DNA of 64,000 bases from Microplitis mediator (lineage: Eukaryota; Arthropoda; Insecta; Hymenoptera; Braconidae). The stretch spans positions 18,223,798 through 18,287,797 of the forward strand of contig NC_079969.1 in assembly GCF_029852145.1 (NCBI RefSeq), in the 5' to 3' direction. Of the stretch, positions 1 to 12,299 are shown piece after piece. The notes beneath the pieces were generated by a model. That model was not told where the DNA came from. It made no database searches and saw nothing but the letters and a program-made list of their open reading frames with translations. A program made the position numbers and the translations under genes. Position 1 is the stretch's first letter, and each line of letters opens with the position of its first letter.

Positions 1-1341
1 CATGAAGTTCCTTTGCCACTTTTGAAAATTTTGAGTAGTTTTTGAGTTATTCAACATTTTAATTGACCAATCATATGTGAGAACTGGAATTTAAAAAAAA
101 AATTAGAAAAGAATAAATATTAAATTTGGCAACGACGCAATTGTTAACTTCAAGTCATACATAAATTTTTTATTTCAAAAAGTTCGAATTCTGCAAAAGT
201 TTGAAGAACGAAAACAAAACACGCAATCGCAACCTCAAATATATATATTCTTATCATACATTTTTCACATTTACTCACTGAAAATTGTGAATAATAATTA
301 TGCTTTCATCGTTAGAGTCAGGACCACGGACAATTAAAGCACAATAATGGTTTTGGGGCATTCCACGCTAAATCGATTAATTTTGAAACCAACCCCTTCT
401 GATTTCGCGGATAATTTTTTTTTATTTTCTATCTTATTGAAGACGTTTCTCATTATTTTAATAAATTATCTTACCCAATCAAAAAAAAAAAGTTACGAAT
501 TTTTGAAAAAAATTTTCTTTTATTTTCAAAATTCCATTACTTTGGCAAAAATAGACTTATCGGGACGTTTTTTTTTTTTTTACATTTTGTCTTAAATATT
601 GTCTAATTTTCAGTCTTGGAATTTAAATTACTGTCAGTTCTAAATATCGTCTTATCTACAGTGGTAATTTTTTTTTACTTTATATCTTGAATTTTGTAAT
701 ACTTTTCGTCTTGAATTTTGTCTTGAATTGCAGTGGTGAATTTTCTTCACTTTCTTGTCTTGAATTTTGTCTCAAATTGTGTTTTACGAGAAAGGCGTTT
801 CTCATAATTTTAATAAATTATCTTACCCACTAAAAAAAAAAAAATACGAATTTTTAAAAACAATTTTTCTTTTATTTTCAAAATTCCATTACTTTTGCAA
901 AAATAGACTCATCGGGACGATAAAATTCAAAACTAAAAATAGAATTAAATTAAAGTCTGATAATAAGACCAAGTTATCGGCATAACTTAATACAAAAAAT
1001 AAGCCAAAATTGAAGCCTTATAAGAAGTTAAAATTCAAGACAGAATAAGATGAAACTCAAGACCAGAAATAAAACAAAATTTAAACTTTATGAGAAATCA
1101 AAATCAAAGACAAAATTCGAAGTTGAGAATAAAACAAATTTCGAGACCAGAAATAGGAAAAAAATCAGAACTTAAAAGAAGACGAAATTCAAAACAAAAA
1201 GTAAAATGAAATTCCAGACAAAAAGTAAGACAAAATTCATCACAAAAAGTAAGACAATATTCGAGACAAAAAGTCAGACGGAGCTCAAGACAAAAAATAA
1301 GACGGAATTCAAGACAATTGTCTTACTTCTTGTCTTGAATT

Positions 1342-3630
1342 TGTAACAGGGCGAATTATAAATTTTGAGAAATTAAATATTTGAATTTGAATATTATTCC
1401 CGCCGTTAACCGGCCAATGACCTCGTAAGTTGCGAGTTAGGGTTGCGACTTGTCACCGGGTGTCGCACGATCGCTAAGGCCCGAACATTCGCCACTCCCT
1501 TAGTCTAAGTTTCGGGAGTGAACCAGAATAGAGGGAATGATAATATAAAAAGGACTGCGGAACATGGAATCATCAGTTAAGTTCTAGAGTTGATCAGACG
1601 ACCAAAAGGATCGGACGCAAAACAATTACCAGGTAAATAATTACGTCTATACACGCTTCACGTGGAACGAGGCGATTACATTAATTAAAATAAAATTAAT
1701 TAGGCTCTCTAAAGCCAATTGTTAACCCATTTTTATAAATTACAATTTACTTATACGTACTGTTCATTGACAGGTACAATTACAAGGTTATAAATTACAA
1801 ATACAATCAAAAGAAATAATAAAGTTGCGAAAGAGGAATAAGAGGACAATTAAAGAAGGACAACGGAAAACCTGGAAATACAACGAACAACAGTGAAATT
1901 TGGAAGCAGCCCGAAGCAAATCATCACCTGAAATTTCCAAGGACTGCTGAAATAAAATTGGAGGTAAATTATAATTAATTCAAGCCGCTGATTAATTTTA
2001 TTAATCTGGCAAATTAATTATAATAGGTTACTTAATATCTTTCCGTTGATCTCGCGTTCAGGCTCTCCAGCCGTTCAACCTCGTGTTCTCGAAAATTCCG
2101 TCGCGTCATTTGTCGTCCATATTTTGTCTAAACTCTGTTATAATTATTCAAGGCTCCCTAGCCGGAATAAAACTAAATTTATCTCGTAAATAATCCGGTA
2201 ATTAAAACGATTGATTTATTAATTTATTCCAGGCTCTCCAGCCGTTATAAATTAATTTATTAATTGATCTTAAGATTAATACAGGCTGGAATTTATTCCG
2301 TCGGCCGCATTAATTCTAAGATCCATTAATTTACTCGAATTACTCAATTAACGTCAATAAAATCGGGAACCGCGTGACGCCAATTCACCGGTCGAAAATT
2401 CTAGTCAACCCGAAAACAAATTCTAGTCAGAACGTGATTATTAAATTTATTTTAAGTTAAATAAAATATCTAAAATTTAATTAAAAGATACTAGAGTTTG
2501 AATAAATTAAATTGTGAGTAAAAAGTGAAACGGATTATTTTAAAAGTGAAATAAATTTATTGTGAAAATTGTTAGTGAAAAATTTAGGGATTGGAAATAA
2601 TAAATGTATAAAAATTTTGGCAAATTAATTATAAAAGTTAATCAGAGAAAATTAATTAAGAAAAATTATAAGTGGAAAAAAAATTAATTAATTTATAAAT
2701 TTTATTAAACAAAAAATAAATTAATTGATTGGAAAGGACAGTAAGTTATAGAATGAAGAAAATTATATTGAGTATTGGAAATTATGAAGTGTTGAAAAAC
2801 TGAGTGAGAAAGTTAATGAGTAGAGTCACTTAGTTATAGAGTCAATTAGAATAAAGAAAACTGTGTCTGTGATTTAGGTCCGGTGGACATGTTAAGATTA
2901 GAATAGTTATACATCCAGGGGATGATTTAATAGAAAAATTTAGTTATACATCCAGGGGATGATTTTATAATAGTTTAGTTAATGTCCAGGGGACAAATTT
3001 ATTAATTGGCATTAAGGTTTAACGTCCAGGGGACGGTATTTTAACGGGAGTGTGTGGGTGTGGAAACGTCCAGGGGACGCTATTAGTTTTGTCATAAGAT
3101 TCCGTCCAGGGGACGAGGTATAAATTAGTTTGTCATAAGGAAAACCGTCCAGGGGACGAGATTACTAGTTTCTCATAAGGAAAACCGTCCAGGGGACGAG
3201 ATAAGTTAGTTTGTCATAAGGAAAACCGTCCAGGGGACGAGATAAGTTAGTTTGTCATAAGATAAGTTAGTTTGTCATAAGAATATTAGTTTGTCATAAG
3301 AAAATTAGTTTGTCATAAGAATATTAGTTTGTCAGAAGAAAATTTAGTTTGTCATAAGTATCTAAATTGTTAAACAAAAGGTTAAATAAATAATAAGCAA
3401 GGTGCTTAAATTAATTAAAATTAAAGGCAAAGTTTTAATAAAATTTTATTTCAGCCTGTTCACTATTCCTCTCCTCTCTCACAAAATATAAATTTACAAA
3501 CGACCCTGAGAATCAAAAATTACAATTAACATCCGGTTCTGGAAGGCCGAGTCCATCTTCCAGTGGCGCCCTAATATTCGACTATAATACTTAGGTGCGA
3601 CCAGACTTGGCAAGCTAAACACTCTGTCAT
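1342..3630 (+). mobile_element. Solo LTR of the 2-kb-LTR gypsy family
   Basis: Begins TGTAACAGGG and ends CTCTGTCAT. It is the reverse complement, at clear but diverged similarity, of the two LTRs of the complete element at 51088-63327. No internal coding region follows, so it is a solo LTR left by LTR-LTR recombination. Flanks read GAATT (1337-1341) and AAATT (3631-3635), a 5-bp duplication with one change. It is about 200 bp longer than the intact LTRs, mainly because it has more copies of the palindromic cassette at 2912-3239. Confidence 0.85.
2912..3360 (+). repeat. Palindromic cassette array inside the LTR
   Basis: Nine copies of a 13-bp inverted repeat, consensus CGTCCAGGGGACG, lie at about 2912, 2949, 2983, 3023, 3067, 3103, 3146, 3186 and 3227. 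They are followed by TTTGTCATAAG repeats up to about 3360. The last units are spaced at about 40 bp. Variants change on both arms together (CATCC/GGATG, TGTCC/GGACA). It may be a protein-binding array or a set of RNA hairpins in the LTR transcript. Confidence 0.75.
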
Positions 3631-6074
3631 AAATTTCATTTTACTTTTTGTCTTGAATTCCGTCTTACTTTTTGTCGTGAATTTTGTCTTACTTTTTGTC
3701 CCGAATTCTATCTTACTTTTTGTCTTGAATTTTGTCTCACTTTTTGTCTTGAATTCCGTCTTACTTTCTGTCTTGAATTTCGTCTTACTTTTTGTCATGA
3801 ATATTGTCTTACTTTTTGTCTTGAATTTCGTCTTATTTTAAGTTCTGATTTTTTTCTTATTTCTGGTCTCGAAATTTGTCTTATTCTCAACCTCGAATTT
3901 TGTCTTGAATTTTGACTTCCTATGAGGCTTCAATTTCGTCTTATTTTTCGTATTGAGTTATGCCGATAACTTGGTCTTATTTTCAGACTTTAATTTTATT
4001 TTATTTTTAGTTTTGAATTTTATCGTCACAATGAGTCTATTGTTGCAAAAGTAATGGAATTTTGAAAATGAAAGAAAAATTTTTTTCAAAAATTCGTAAC
4101 TGTTTTTTTTTTTTTTGGTGGGTAAGATAATTTATTAAAATAATGAGAAACGTCTTCAATAAGATAGAAAATAAAAAAAAATTATCCGCGAAATCGGAAG
4201 GGGTTGGTTTCAAAATTAATCGATTTAGCGTGGAATGCCCCAAAACCATTATTGTGCTTTAATTGTCCGTGGTCCTGACTCTAACGATGAAAGCATAATT
4301 CTTATTCACAATTTTCAGTGAGTAAATGTGAAAAATGTATGATAAGAATATATATATTTGAGGTTGCGATTGCGTGTTTTGTTTTCGTTCTTCAAACTTT
4401 TGCAGAATTCGAACTTTTTGAAATAAAAAATTTATGTATGACTTGAAGTTAACAATTGCGTCGTTGCCAAATTTAATATTTATTCTTTTCTAATTTTTTT
4501 TTTAAATTCCAGTTCTCACATATGATTGGTCAATTAAAATGTTGAATAACTCAAAAACTACTCAAAATTTTCAAAAGTGGCAAAGGAACTTCATGCTTAG
4601 AATCACCTCCTCTATCTAAATTTTCTCGCTGTGAAGGTAATTTTGGATCACCCTGTAAAGTAGGCTGTATAAAAACAATCGACTATTTTGCCAGGCTTAT
4701 TTTTGTAGGTAATTGAACGCTCTACAAAAAAAGTTTTTTATAATTTTTTGATAAATCTATTCGTTCAAAAGTTATTTGAGGTTGAAGTTGAATTCGTGTT
4801 AAATTTTGAGATCTTTTTACTTTTCTGGCGAAACTATCAGATCGATTATGAATTATTTTGAGATCTTTTTTGTAGACAATTTTATTCCCTAAAAGTTATT
4901 TTTCATAAAGTTTTTTTTTAATTCCGCATTGCTTTCTAGTTATTCTAATTTCAATGTCAAGCTCATAAAAAAAATAGTCTTTTGATCGATTTTAAGAGCT
5001 TGACATTAAAATAAAAATAATTAGAAAACAATGCGGAATTAAAAAAAACTTTATTAGAATTAACTTCTAGGGGATAAAATTGTCTACAAAAAAAATTTTA
5101 CGATATTTTGTAACAGGTCTGATAGTTTCGCCGGAAAAGTAAAAAGATCTCAAAATTTAATACGAATTCGACTTCAACCTCAAATAACTTTTAAACAAAT
5201 AGATTTATCAAAAAATGATAAGAAACTTTTTTTGTAGAGCATTCAATTACTTACAGAAAAATATCTACCAATTATTCCTTTGATCCATCGTTAGCTAATT
5301 ATAAAAATCAGAAGTCGCAAAAAAAATTTGGTTTATGTTATTCTTATGGAAAATAGAAAAGTGCAATGCGGAACCTCTCAATGTTAATATTAAGAGCTCA
5401 AACTCACAGTGTTTTTTTTCGTCATTTTCAACAATATTTTTGATATAATGAAGACAAAAAATCTGTCTATCGGTTGACCATGCGGGCCAGCCCTAGAACT
5501 TCCCGCTATTTTTAAGCTTAAGGAGCTCGAAAACATCGTTGTGAATACATTTTCGAGCTCTTCGAGCTCGAAAATACTTTTGTATGCTATTGTTTTCGAA
5601 GAAAAACTGTTTTTTACCATTTCTTTCTCCCACGATAACTCTCGAACGAATCATCCGATTTTGATGGTTGAGGTCGAATTTAATGCGGCTTTTAAAGTTC
5701 TAGAGCTGATTAAATTGTGAAATTGATCGGATGAGTCACTTCAAAGATAATAGAAAAAAACCGTTTTCTACCATTTCTTCCTCCCGCGATATCTCTCGAA
5801 CAAATTAACCGATTGAGATGTTGAGGTCGCGTTCGACACGACTTATTAAGTTCTAGAGCTAATTAGATTTTGAAGTCCATCGTTCAACTCGTTTCTGAGA
5901 AATCAATAAAAAACTAAAAAAAAAAAATTGTTTTTTTTTATAAGTAGCCAATATTTTCGAGTCTACTTGATCAAATGATCTGAAATTTTTAGAAAAGTTG
6001 ATGACCAACAAGCTCTTTCGATTGCCGCCTTAACCATCCAAATTGGTTCATTAGTTGAAAAGTTATAGACCGGT

Positions 6075-6447
<373 letters not shown>

Positions 6448-6637
6448 ACATACATACATATACTTGGACATCATTCTGAAAATAGTCAGAATAGCTTCCT
6501 AGCACCACAAAACGTCGACATCTGATGAAATTTCGATTTTCGCAAATCGGGGTGAAAACAATAACTTCCCGAAATTCTCGAAAATCATCGATATTTTTAG
6601 CGGGAAGTTAAAAAATAGTCGATTTTTTTTATACAGC

Positions 6638-6640
<3 letters not shown>

Positions 6641-6683
<43 letters not shown>
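6641..6683. repeat. (TA)n microsatellite, left part of insertion target
   Basis: Pure TA tract directly before the 3' LTR. TA repeats resume right after the other LTR (12961-12980), so the element at 6684-12960 landed inside a TA microsatellite. The exact target duplication is therefore unreadable. Confidence 0.9.
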
Positions 6684-6687
<4 letters not shown>

Positions 6688-7410
6688 GGAAGACCAGTAA
6701 TATGATGGGCATCACCCTGACCATCGGGTTTATTATTTTTGTTTGGCATCTTATTACAAATATAAACGAATAATAATTACACAGAACAGTAATTTATTAT
6801 TAAAGTATTATTCACAAATAGTAGTAACTAAACAAACGGTATTACGAATATAATATCTCACAGTTGTTAATACATACAGAATTACAACTAACACAATATT
6901 TGTTACACATAAAATGATAACAATAAATTAATAATAATAAATGATATTAATCGTAGTATACAATTGCCCGATAATATTAATAATAAACTATGATTAAATA
7001 ATATACGAGTACTACGGTAAACTAGGCTCGAGAACGAATCCACGGTCAACAGGAAAACTTGTACTCGCACAACGAATGCTCAATCAGAACTAACTAACTC
7101 AACTAGTACCAAACTCTGTACTTTTCGTTAAAAACCTTTTTGTCAAAATATTCAAAGAAGGACAACCGTCTCATATTATCTTACTATCTTGTCCTCTGTG
7201 TCTTACTATACCCATCCTGTGACCGTGGCTACGTTTGGTGAACAGATGTCACAGCGAGCCTAAGCCTCCCGTTATAAACATAATCTGCTTAAGTTGTAAA
7301 CAACTAGAACTTAAATTTTATTATTTAATTGTTACTATAAAAACTAGTCTCGACTGTTGGAAATTTCCCGTCCTATTGGAAAACCCCGTTTTATTCTTTC
7401 ATCTCCGACA
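6684..7410 (-). repeat. 3' LTR of the young gypsy element
   Basis: Begins TGTCGGAGATG and ends CTTCCGACA on the minus strand. It has the same length and almost the same sequence as 12234-12960. Like the 5' copy it contains the first 22 gag codons, which are stranded here without the rest of the gene. Confidence 0.93.
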
Positions 7411-7739
7411 CAGCCATCCTGACGATCACGCGTCCTCGAGTGAATCTAAAACGTTTATTTTAAACCACACATAAATTCCTTGTGTTTACTACTATTTACA
7501 TTGAAACATTTTTTTTTGTATTTACTACTATTTACAACAAAACATAATTTACAAATTTTCTATTTCATTATCCAGTTCAGAAATCCAAAGTAGTATTAAA
7601 AGCTTTCAGTAGTATTTCATTAACATTATATTTAATTTTACTATATAATCTCTTAAGTATGCCTTTCATAATTCCCTTCAGCAGTCGTTTCACTATGTTC
7701 GTATTTTCGTCCACCATAGATCCTCACACTCAATGACCC

Positions 7740-8165
7740 CTGCATGCCACGTGCAGTCCGATACTACCATAGTTGTCATAACTAGGTACACTTTTTCAAG
7801 CCCCCGCCACACTATCAACTGCCACAGTATGATACGTGTAGTGCGACTTCCAGAAATTCCAGACCCCCGCCACTTCACCAGTTGCCCATCGCCCCCTGAT
7901 CAAACCACTCCCGGTTTGCAGTTACGACCTACAACCTGGCGCAAGTAGTGCGATCATTTTCTGTCCAATATTGCCATAGCCACAACTATGCAATCTTTTA
8001 TCCAAGCCCCCGCCATACTATCAACAGCCACTGTATGATACGTATGGTGCGACTTCTCAAAAACTTCAGACCCCCGCCAGTTCACCAGATGCCCATCGCC
8101 CCCTGATCAAACCACTCCCGGTTTGCAGTTACGACCTACATCCTGGTGCAAGTGGTGCGATCTTT
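7740..8165. repeat. 207-bp tandem duplication in the 3' untranslated region
   Basis: Two adjacent copies with a 207-bp period; for example cccccgcca at 7864 and 8071, followed in both by gcccatcgccccctgatcaa. It lies between the gag-pol stop and the 3' LTR, within 7411-8201, which has no other recognisable gene. Confidence 0.85.
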
Positions 8166-8201
8166 TTTCTGTCATTAGTGCTTGACCTTTCCCCTGGTGG
8201 C

Positions 8202-11200
8202 TCAAGACTCTGCCTCAGAGTCTCTTTCATCAACACTCCCATCTGAAACATCCAACTCGCTAGGAATATGACTTTCCGGCATTTTTCTTAAGTTCTCATG
8301 ACTATATTTGTAAGTTCTATTACAGCTTAAAGATTTTAAAGTATACCGATCATTATCGAGAACTTCTACTACCACGAATGGACCTCTGAATTTTGGATCA
8401 AGCTTAGTTTGATTTCTTTCTTCGTTTTTAATTAAAACAAAATCACCTAACTTGAATCTAATTACCTTTGCTTTATTCTTATCAAATCTAGACTTATCAT
8501 ATTTAGCATTCTTTTCTATATTTTCAATCGCATTTTGTCTTACATCAGAGATATCGACTTCTTTTTCATTATCATCGACTATTAACCCAAACGGTCGCGC
8601 TACTCTACCAATTAACAATTCTAGTGAACTAGCTTTGGTGACACGATTGGTAGTGCAATTCATCGCTAATTGAACCTCATCTATTGCCGCCTGCCATGAG
8701 CGCCCGTTTGTTTCAACTGTCGTAAACATATTTTTAAGAGTACTCATTACTCGTTCAACCTGACCATTTGCCCTACTAGCCCCCGTTGCTATTAAGTGTA
8801 ATTTAATATTTTGAGAAGTACAAAAATCTTGGAACTCTTTGCCGGTAAAACATCTACCTTGATCTGCTATTACACGAGTAGGTGGACCAAACAAGGATAC
8901 AGCGCGATTTAAAGCTTTGATAGTATTTGCCGTGTCTATTTTTCGAGTATGATGTAATAAAACAAATTTAGTAAAGGCATCTATCATGACAATGACATAT
9001 TCTTTCGAATCGCTTTTACCACTCAGTTTACCTGTTATGTCTATATGCACAGTATGCCAGGGTATGCTGGTCTTGGGTATGGGATGAAGCTCAACTTGAG
9101 TTTTACCTGAGCTTGACTTGGAAAGTTTGCAAGCAAAACAGTTGTCTACGAATTTACGAACATACTTCGTCATTCCCTCAAACCAATAATACTCGCAAAC
9201 CTTATCAAGTGTTTTCTCCCATCCCAAGTGCATAACTGACTCATGTACGTGACTAATCACTGACCACCTAAAAGCACGTGGTACGATTGGTAAACAGAGT
9301 GTTTTACCACGCCTTTGAATTTTTCGATGAAGTACCCCAGCCCGCAATTCAAAGGTTTTAGCAAGATCTTCGGCTAAATCGTCATTTTCTAACTTTGTTA
9401 CTATTTCAGATATCTCAGAATCGCGTCTTTGTTCTACGAGAAGCCAATCATCGGAAATTTCTGCGATGTTAATGCATTTTTCGGTAACTTTATTGAATTC
9501 TTCCCGCGATTTTACTGGAATAGGATTTCTCGAAAAGAAATCTACGTGACCCATACGCTTGCCTTCTCTGTAGACGATATCAAATTCAAAAGTTTGTAAG
9601 AAAGCCCACCAGCGATGAACTCTTGGAGTCAATTCAACTTTACTACGCGACGCTTTCAACGAGTTACAGTCAGTTATCACAATAAATTTACGACCGTGTA
9701 AATAATGACGAAAGAATTTAACAGAATTAAATACCGCTAGGGTCTCTAGCTCGTATGAATGATATTTTGACTCGGCTTTACTAGTTGCTTTACTATAGTA
9801 TTCGACAACTCGATTTGAACCGTTTAATTTTTGCATAAGAATTGCACCATAACCGTCGGAACTAGCATCTGTGTGTAATTCTATCGGAAGATTCGGATTA
9901 AATATCATAAGTACTGGTTCGTTTGTCAGTGCTGATATTACTTTTTGTCGAATATTTTCATGTAAAGTCGTCCATTCAATATTTTTTTTATTACCTGACG
10001 TTAATTGGTATAAAGGTTTCAGTATTTGAGAAAACTTAGGTATAAATTTACGGAAGTAAGACGAAAGGCCTATAAATTGTCTCAGCTGAGTGACACTTTG
10101 GGGTGCAGGTAGTTCTGTAAGCGCTGAGATTTTACGAGGGTTGGGTCGGACTTCGCCGGCTCTAATCTCATACCCGAGATAATGAACTGAGGTCTTTAGA
10201 AACGAACATTTTGAAAAATTAAAAGAAAATCCAGCCTCAATAAGTATACTCGTCACTTCTCGTATTCTTTCTAATGCTTCTTCTATTGTAGATGCAATTA
10301 TCATAATATCATCGAGGTAAACTATAACATATGAATACGCGAGTTTTCCGAGAGCTCTCATCACAGCTCGTTGGAAAACAGATGGCGCATTTTTTAAACC
10401 AAAATGCATTGTTAAATATTCATACTGACCATCAGGGGTCACAAACGCGGTCCGTTCGATAGATTCTGGATGAACAGGGATTTGATGGAAACCACTTGCC
10501 ATATCTAAACATGTAAAATATATTGCGCCGCTAAGTCGGGCAATTTGGTCAGCAATAAGAGGTAACGGGAATCTATCGGTAACAGTATTATCATTCAGCC
10601 CACGATAGTCCACACACAGACGATCCGAACCATCCTTCTTTTTTACTAGTAATATTGGGCTCGAAAAAGGGGAACAACTCGGACGAATAACATTTGCTTT
10701 TAACAATTCATCTATTCTGTCCCTGACTACCTGCCTTTCTTCCGAGCTAAGCCGGTACGGTCGTCTTTGTACCGTAACATTAGGATCAATTAAACGTATT
10801 TCCAACTCTCCGGTATTAACACGAGTATTTGGAAAGCCTTGAATAAAAGATTCTTTAAACTCTTCCAAAGTAGATATAAGTTTAATTTTATTATCACCGG
10901 TTACGTCTGTATCTACATTATTGAAATCGATTTTATCATTTAACTCCGATTTATCACACGCATAAATGGTTTTACTCTTGGAGATGGTAAAGTGATCTAG
11001 GGTTATATTAACATCAAATCCTTGATTAAGAATTTCACGACCAATCATGACGTCGTTCTTTAAATAATTATCTAATACAACATGAAAAAGAATCTCTAAT
11101 GTATGACCATTTATAGTTACAGTGGACAAAATTTGTACCGTACAATTTACACTAGCATTTCCTATACCTCTTAAAATTATCAATTTATTTTCTCTTTTAC

Positions 11201-12299
11201 CTGAGAATCTAGCAGCAATGCTCTCTTTAATTAATGAACATTCTGCCCCAGAGTCGAAACAAAATGAAAATGACTCACCAAGGTGTCTCAATGATCCTGA
11301 TGGAGCTGCCACAGTGCAAACATCCACACGACGTTCATTGTTGTTGGCATTCTTGTTTCCAATCGATGATGTGCATTTTGAGGCAATATGACCGCTCACG
11401 CCGCACTTGAAGCAGGTAACAGGCTTGTAAGGTGTAGTGAACTTACTCACAATCTGGTTGTTGAGAACTGATTCGTGTTTTCTAATCTCGGGCCTCGAAC
11501 GACATTCTGATTTCTTGTGCCCCGATTTTCCACAATTAAAACACTTAACTGGCGTTGACGGCTTCAGTCGTTTCGTATCAGATGATTTCCAGTCTTCTTG
11601 CATCGGTGCCGATCTTTTTCTGGAGTACGAAAAAGCTTTTAACTCGTTTTGCAACTGAGACTGAGTTTTTATGTCGGTAGTGAACGATAAGCGCTGAAGT
11701 CGGCTATCAAACTGTGAAGCATGAGCTAGCACAATTGACACAGCGATTTCTTCTATACTTGAATTTTTCCACTTCGATGTGAGTGATGACAAAAGACGGT
11801 TTGAATATGCAGCTAAACATTCACCATCTTTTGGGCGACTATTTTGAAGATTTATCAGTGTAGCTGCCGATGTTTCAACGCCACCAAATCTTGTCAGGAA
11901 AAAATCTTTGAATTGAGTCCAAGTTATTCCCGGAAAACATACCTGGGATAGCCATTGAGATGCAGTACCCTGGAGAGCTTCACTTAACACAATAATAAGT
12001 GCACTACCTTCCAGTGGACGTTCACTTAAACACATATCTGCTGTCGCGCACCAAGCAACAGGATCTGCACTCGAATTTTCCGGGTTGAACTTTGGTAGAG
12101 AGATATTCTTAATACTTGACTGCGGCTTTGTCACGACTTTCATCAGCTCAATAAGATTTCGATTTTGAGCTTCTAACAGAAGACTAAACTGTTCCGCAGA
12201 AATTCCAGTTGACGATTCAGATCCCACTTCTGATGTCGGAAGACCAGTAATATGATGGGCATCACCCTGACCATCGGGTTTATTATTTTTGTTTGGCAT
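8202..12299 (-). CDS. gag-pol: Gag-Pol polyprotein (gypsy), 1365 aa, intact
   Basis: A single frame encodes the whole polyprotein of an LTR retrotransposon. In order: Gag capsid region (about residues 60-230); two CCHC zinc knuckles (CFNCGKSGHKKSEC near 251, CFKCGVSGHIASKC near 293); aspartic protease (FDSGAECSL, near 345); reverse transcriptase with YLDD (near 660); RNase H (HTDASSDGYG); integrase with the HHCC finger and catalytic D near 1104, D near 1143 (IADQG) and E near 1180 (GQVERV). Fusion of gag and pol in one frame means no frameshift is needed. The ATG at 12299 is the natural start, and the first 22 residues are encoded by the LTR itself. No stop or frameshift is visible, so it may be functional. 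The clade was not resolved; features fit Ty3/gypsy rather than BEL or copia. Confidence 0.95.
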   Translation of the reverse strand: MPNKNNKPDGQGDAHHITGLPTSEVGSESSTGISAEQFSLLLEAQNRNLIELMKVVTKPQSSIKNISLPKFNPENSSADPVAWCATADMCLSERPLEGSALIIVLSEALQGTASQWLSQVCFPGITWTQFKDFFLTRFGGVETSAATLINLQNSRPKDGECLAAYSNRLLSSLTSKWKNSSIEEIAVSIVLAHASQFDSRLQRLSFTTDIKTQSQLQNELKAFSYSRKRSAPMQEDWKSSDTKRLKPSTPVKCFNCGKSGHKKSECRSRPEIRKHESVLNNQIVSKFTTPYKPVTCFKCGVSGHIASKCTSSIGNKNANNNERRVDVCTVAAPSGSLRHLGESFSFCFDSGAECSLIKESIAARFSGKRENKLIILRGIGNASVNCTVQILSTVTINGHTLEILFHVVLDNYLKNDVMIGREILNQGFDVNITLDHFTISKSKTIYACDKSELNDKIDFNNVDTDVTGDNKIKLISTLEEFKESFIQGFPNTRVNTGELEIRLIDPNVTVQRRPYRLSSEERQVVRDRIDELLKANVIRPSCSPFSSPILLVKKKDGSDRLCVDYRGLNDNTVTDRFPLPLIADQIARLSGAIYFTCLDMASGFHQIPVHPESIERTAFVTPDGQYEYLTMHFGLKNAPSVFQRAVMRALGKLAYSYVIVYLDDIMIIASTIEEALERIREVTSILIEAGFSFNFSKCSFLKTSVHYLGYEIRAGEVRPNPRKISALTELPAPQSVTQLRQFIGLSSYFRKFIPKFSQILKPLYQLTSGNKKNIEWTTLHENIRQKVISALTNEPVLMIFNPNLPIELHTDASSDGYGAILMQKLNGSNRVVEYYSKATSKAESKYHSYELETLAVFNSVKFFRHYLHGRKFIVITDCNSLKASRSKVELTPRVHRWWAFLQTFEFDIVYREGKRMGHVDFFSRNPIPVKSREEFNKVTEKCINIAEISDDWLLVEQRRDSEISEIVTKLENDDLAEDLAKTFELRAGVLHRKIQRRGKTLCLPIVPRAFRWSVISHVHESVMHLGWEKTLDKVCEYYWFEGMTKYVRKFVDNCFACKLSKSSSGKTQVELHPIPKTSIPWHTVHIDITGKLSGKSDSKEYVIVMIDAFTKFVLLHHTRKIDTANTIKALNRAVSLFGPPTRVIADQGRCFTGKEFQDFCTSQNIKLHLIATGASRANGQVERVMSTLKNMFTTVETNGRSWQAAIDEVQLAMNCTTNRVTKASSLELLIGRVARPFGLIVDDNEKEVDISDVRQNAIENIEKNAKYDKSRFDKNKAKVIRFKLGDFVLIKNEERNQTKLDPKFRGPFVVVEVLDNDRYTLKSLSCNRTYKYSHENLRKMPESHIPSELDVSDGSVDERDSEAES
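12216..12233 (-). promoter_or_regulatory. Candidate primer binding site (tRNA-Leu-like, offset)
   Basis: Directly after the 5' LTR the minus strand reads TCAGAAGTGGGATCTGAA. Thirteen bases match the complement of a tRNA-Leu 3' region as I remember it, starting five bases in from the CCA end rather than at it. The site is also coding sequence. The tRNA comparison is from memory. Confidence 0.35.

Larger units (their letters stand above)
1..4595. mobile_element. Large foldback (inverted-repeat) element, split by a solo LTR
   Basis: The first bases of the window (catgaagttcctttgccac) reappear inverted at the right end (4577-4595). The two arms match through 1-1341 and 3631-4595, so without the inserted LTR this is a palindrome of about 2.3 kb. 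The inner arms are runs of a short degenerate unit close to gacaaaaagtaagacgaaattcaa, which creates meaningless Lys/Thr-rich reading frames. The left arm has an internal duplication (about 450-560 against 800-920). A block reading like ggcattccacgctaaat (about 357 and 4235) recurs at 16370 and 31030. No transposase is visible, so it is non-autonomous. The left end may extend beyond the window. Confidence 0.8.

Noticed and set aside
347..595. Peptide-like similarity among frames at 347, 4037, 16396 and 30795
   Set aside because: The shared peptide follows from copies of the same non-coding repeat, in differing orientations and with broken frames.
2880..3360. CRISPR array
   Set aside because: Spaced repeats are palindromic LTR cassettes with similar, not unique, spacers in a eukaryotic LTR.
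3571..3841. Lys/Thr-rich and Leu/Phe/Val-rich frames on opposite strands
   Set aside because: They come from the short tandem units of the foldback arm and LTR edge.
7235..7474. Frame repeated at 12785 with the same N-terminus
   Set aside because: Both lie in the LTR, antisense to the element, and diverge where the LTR ends.
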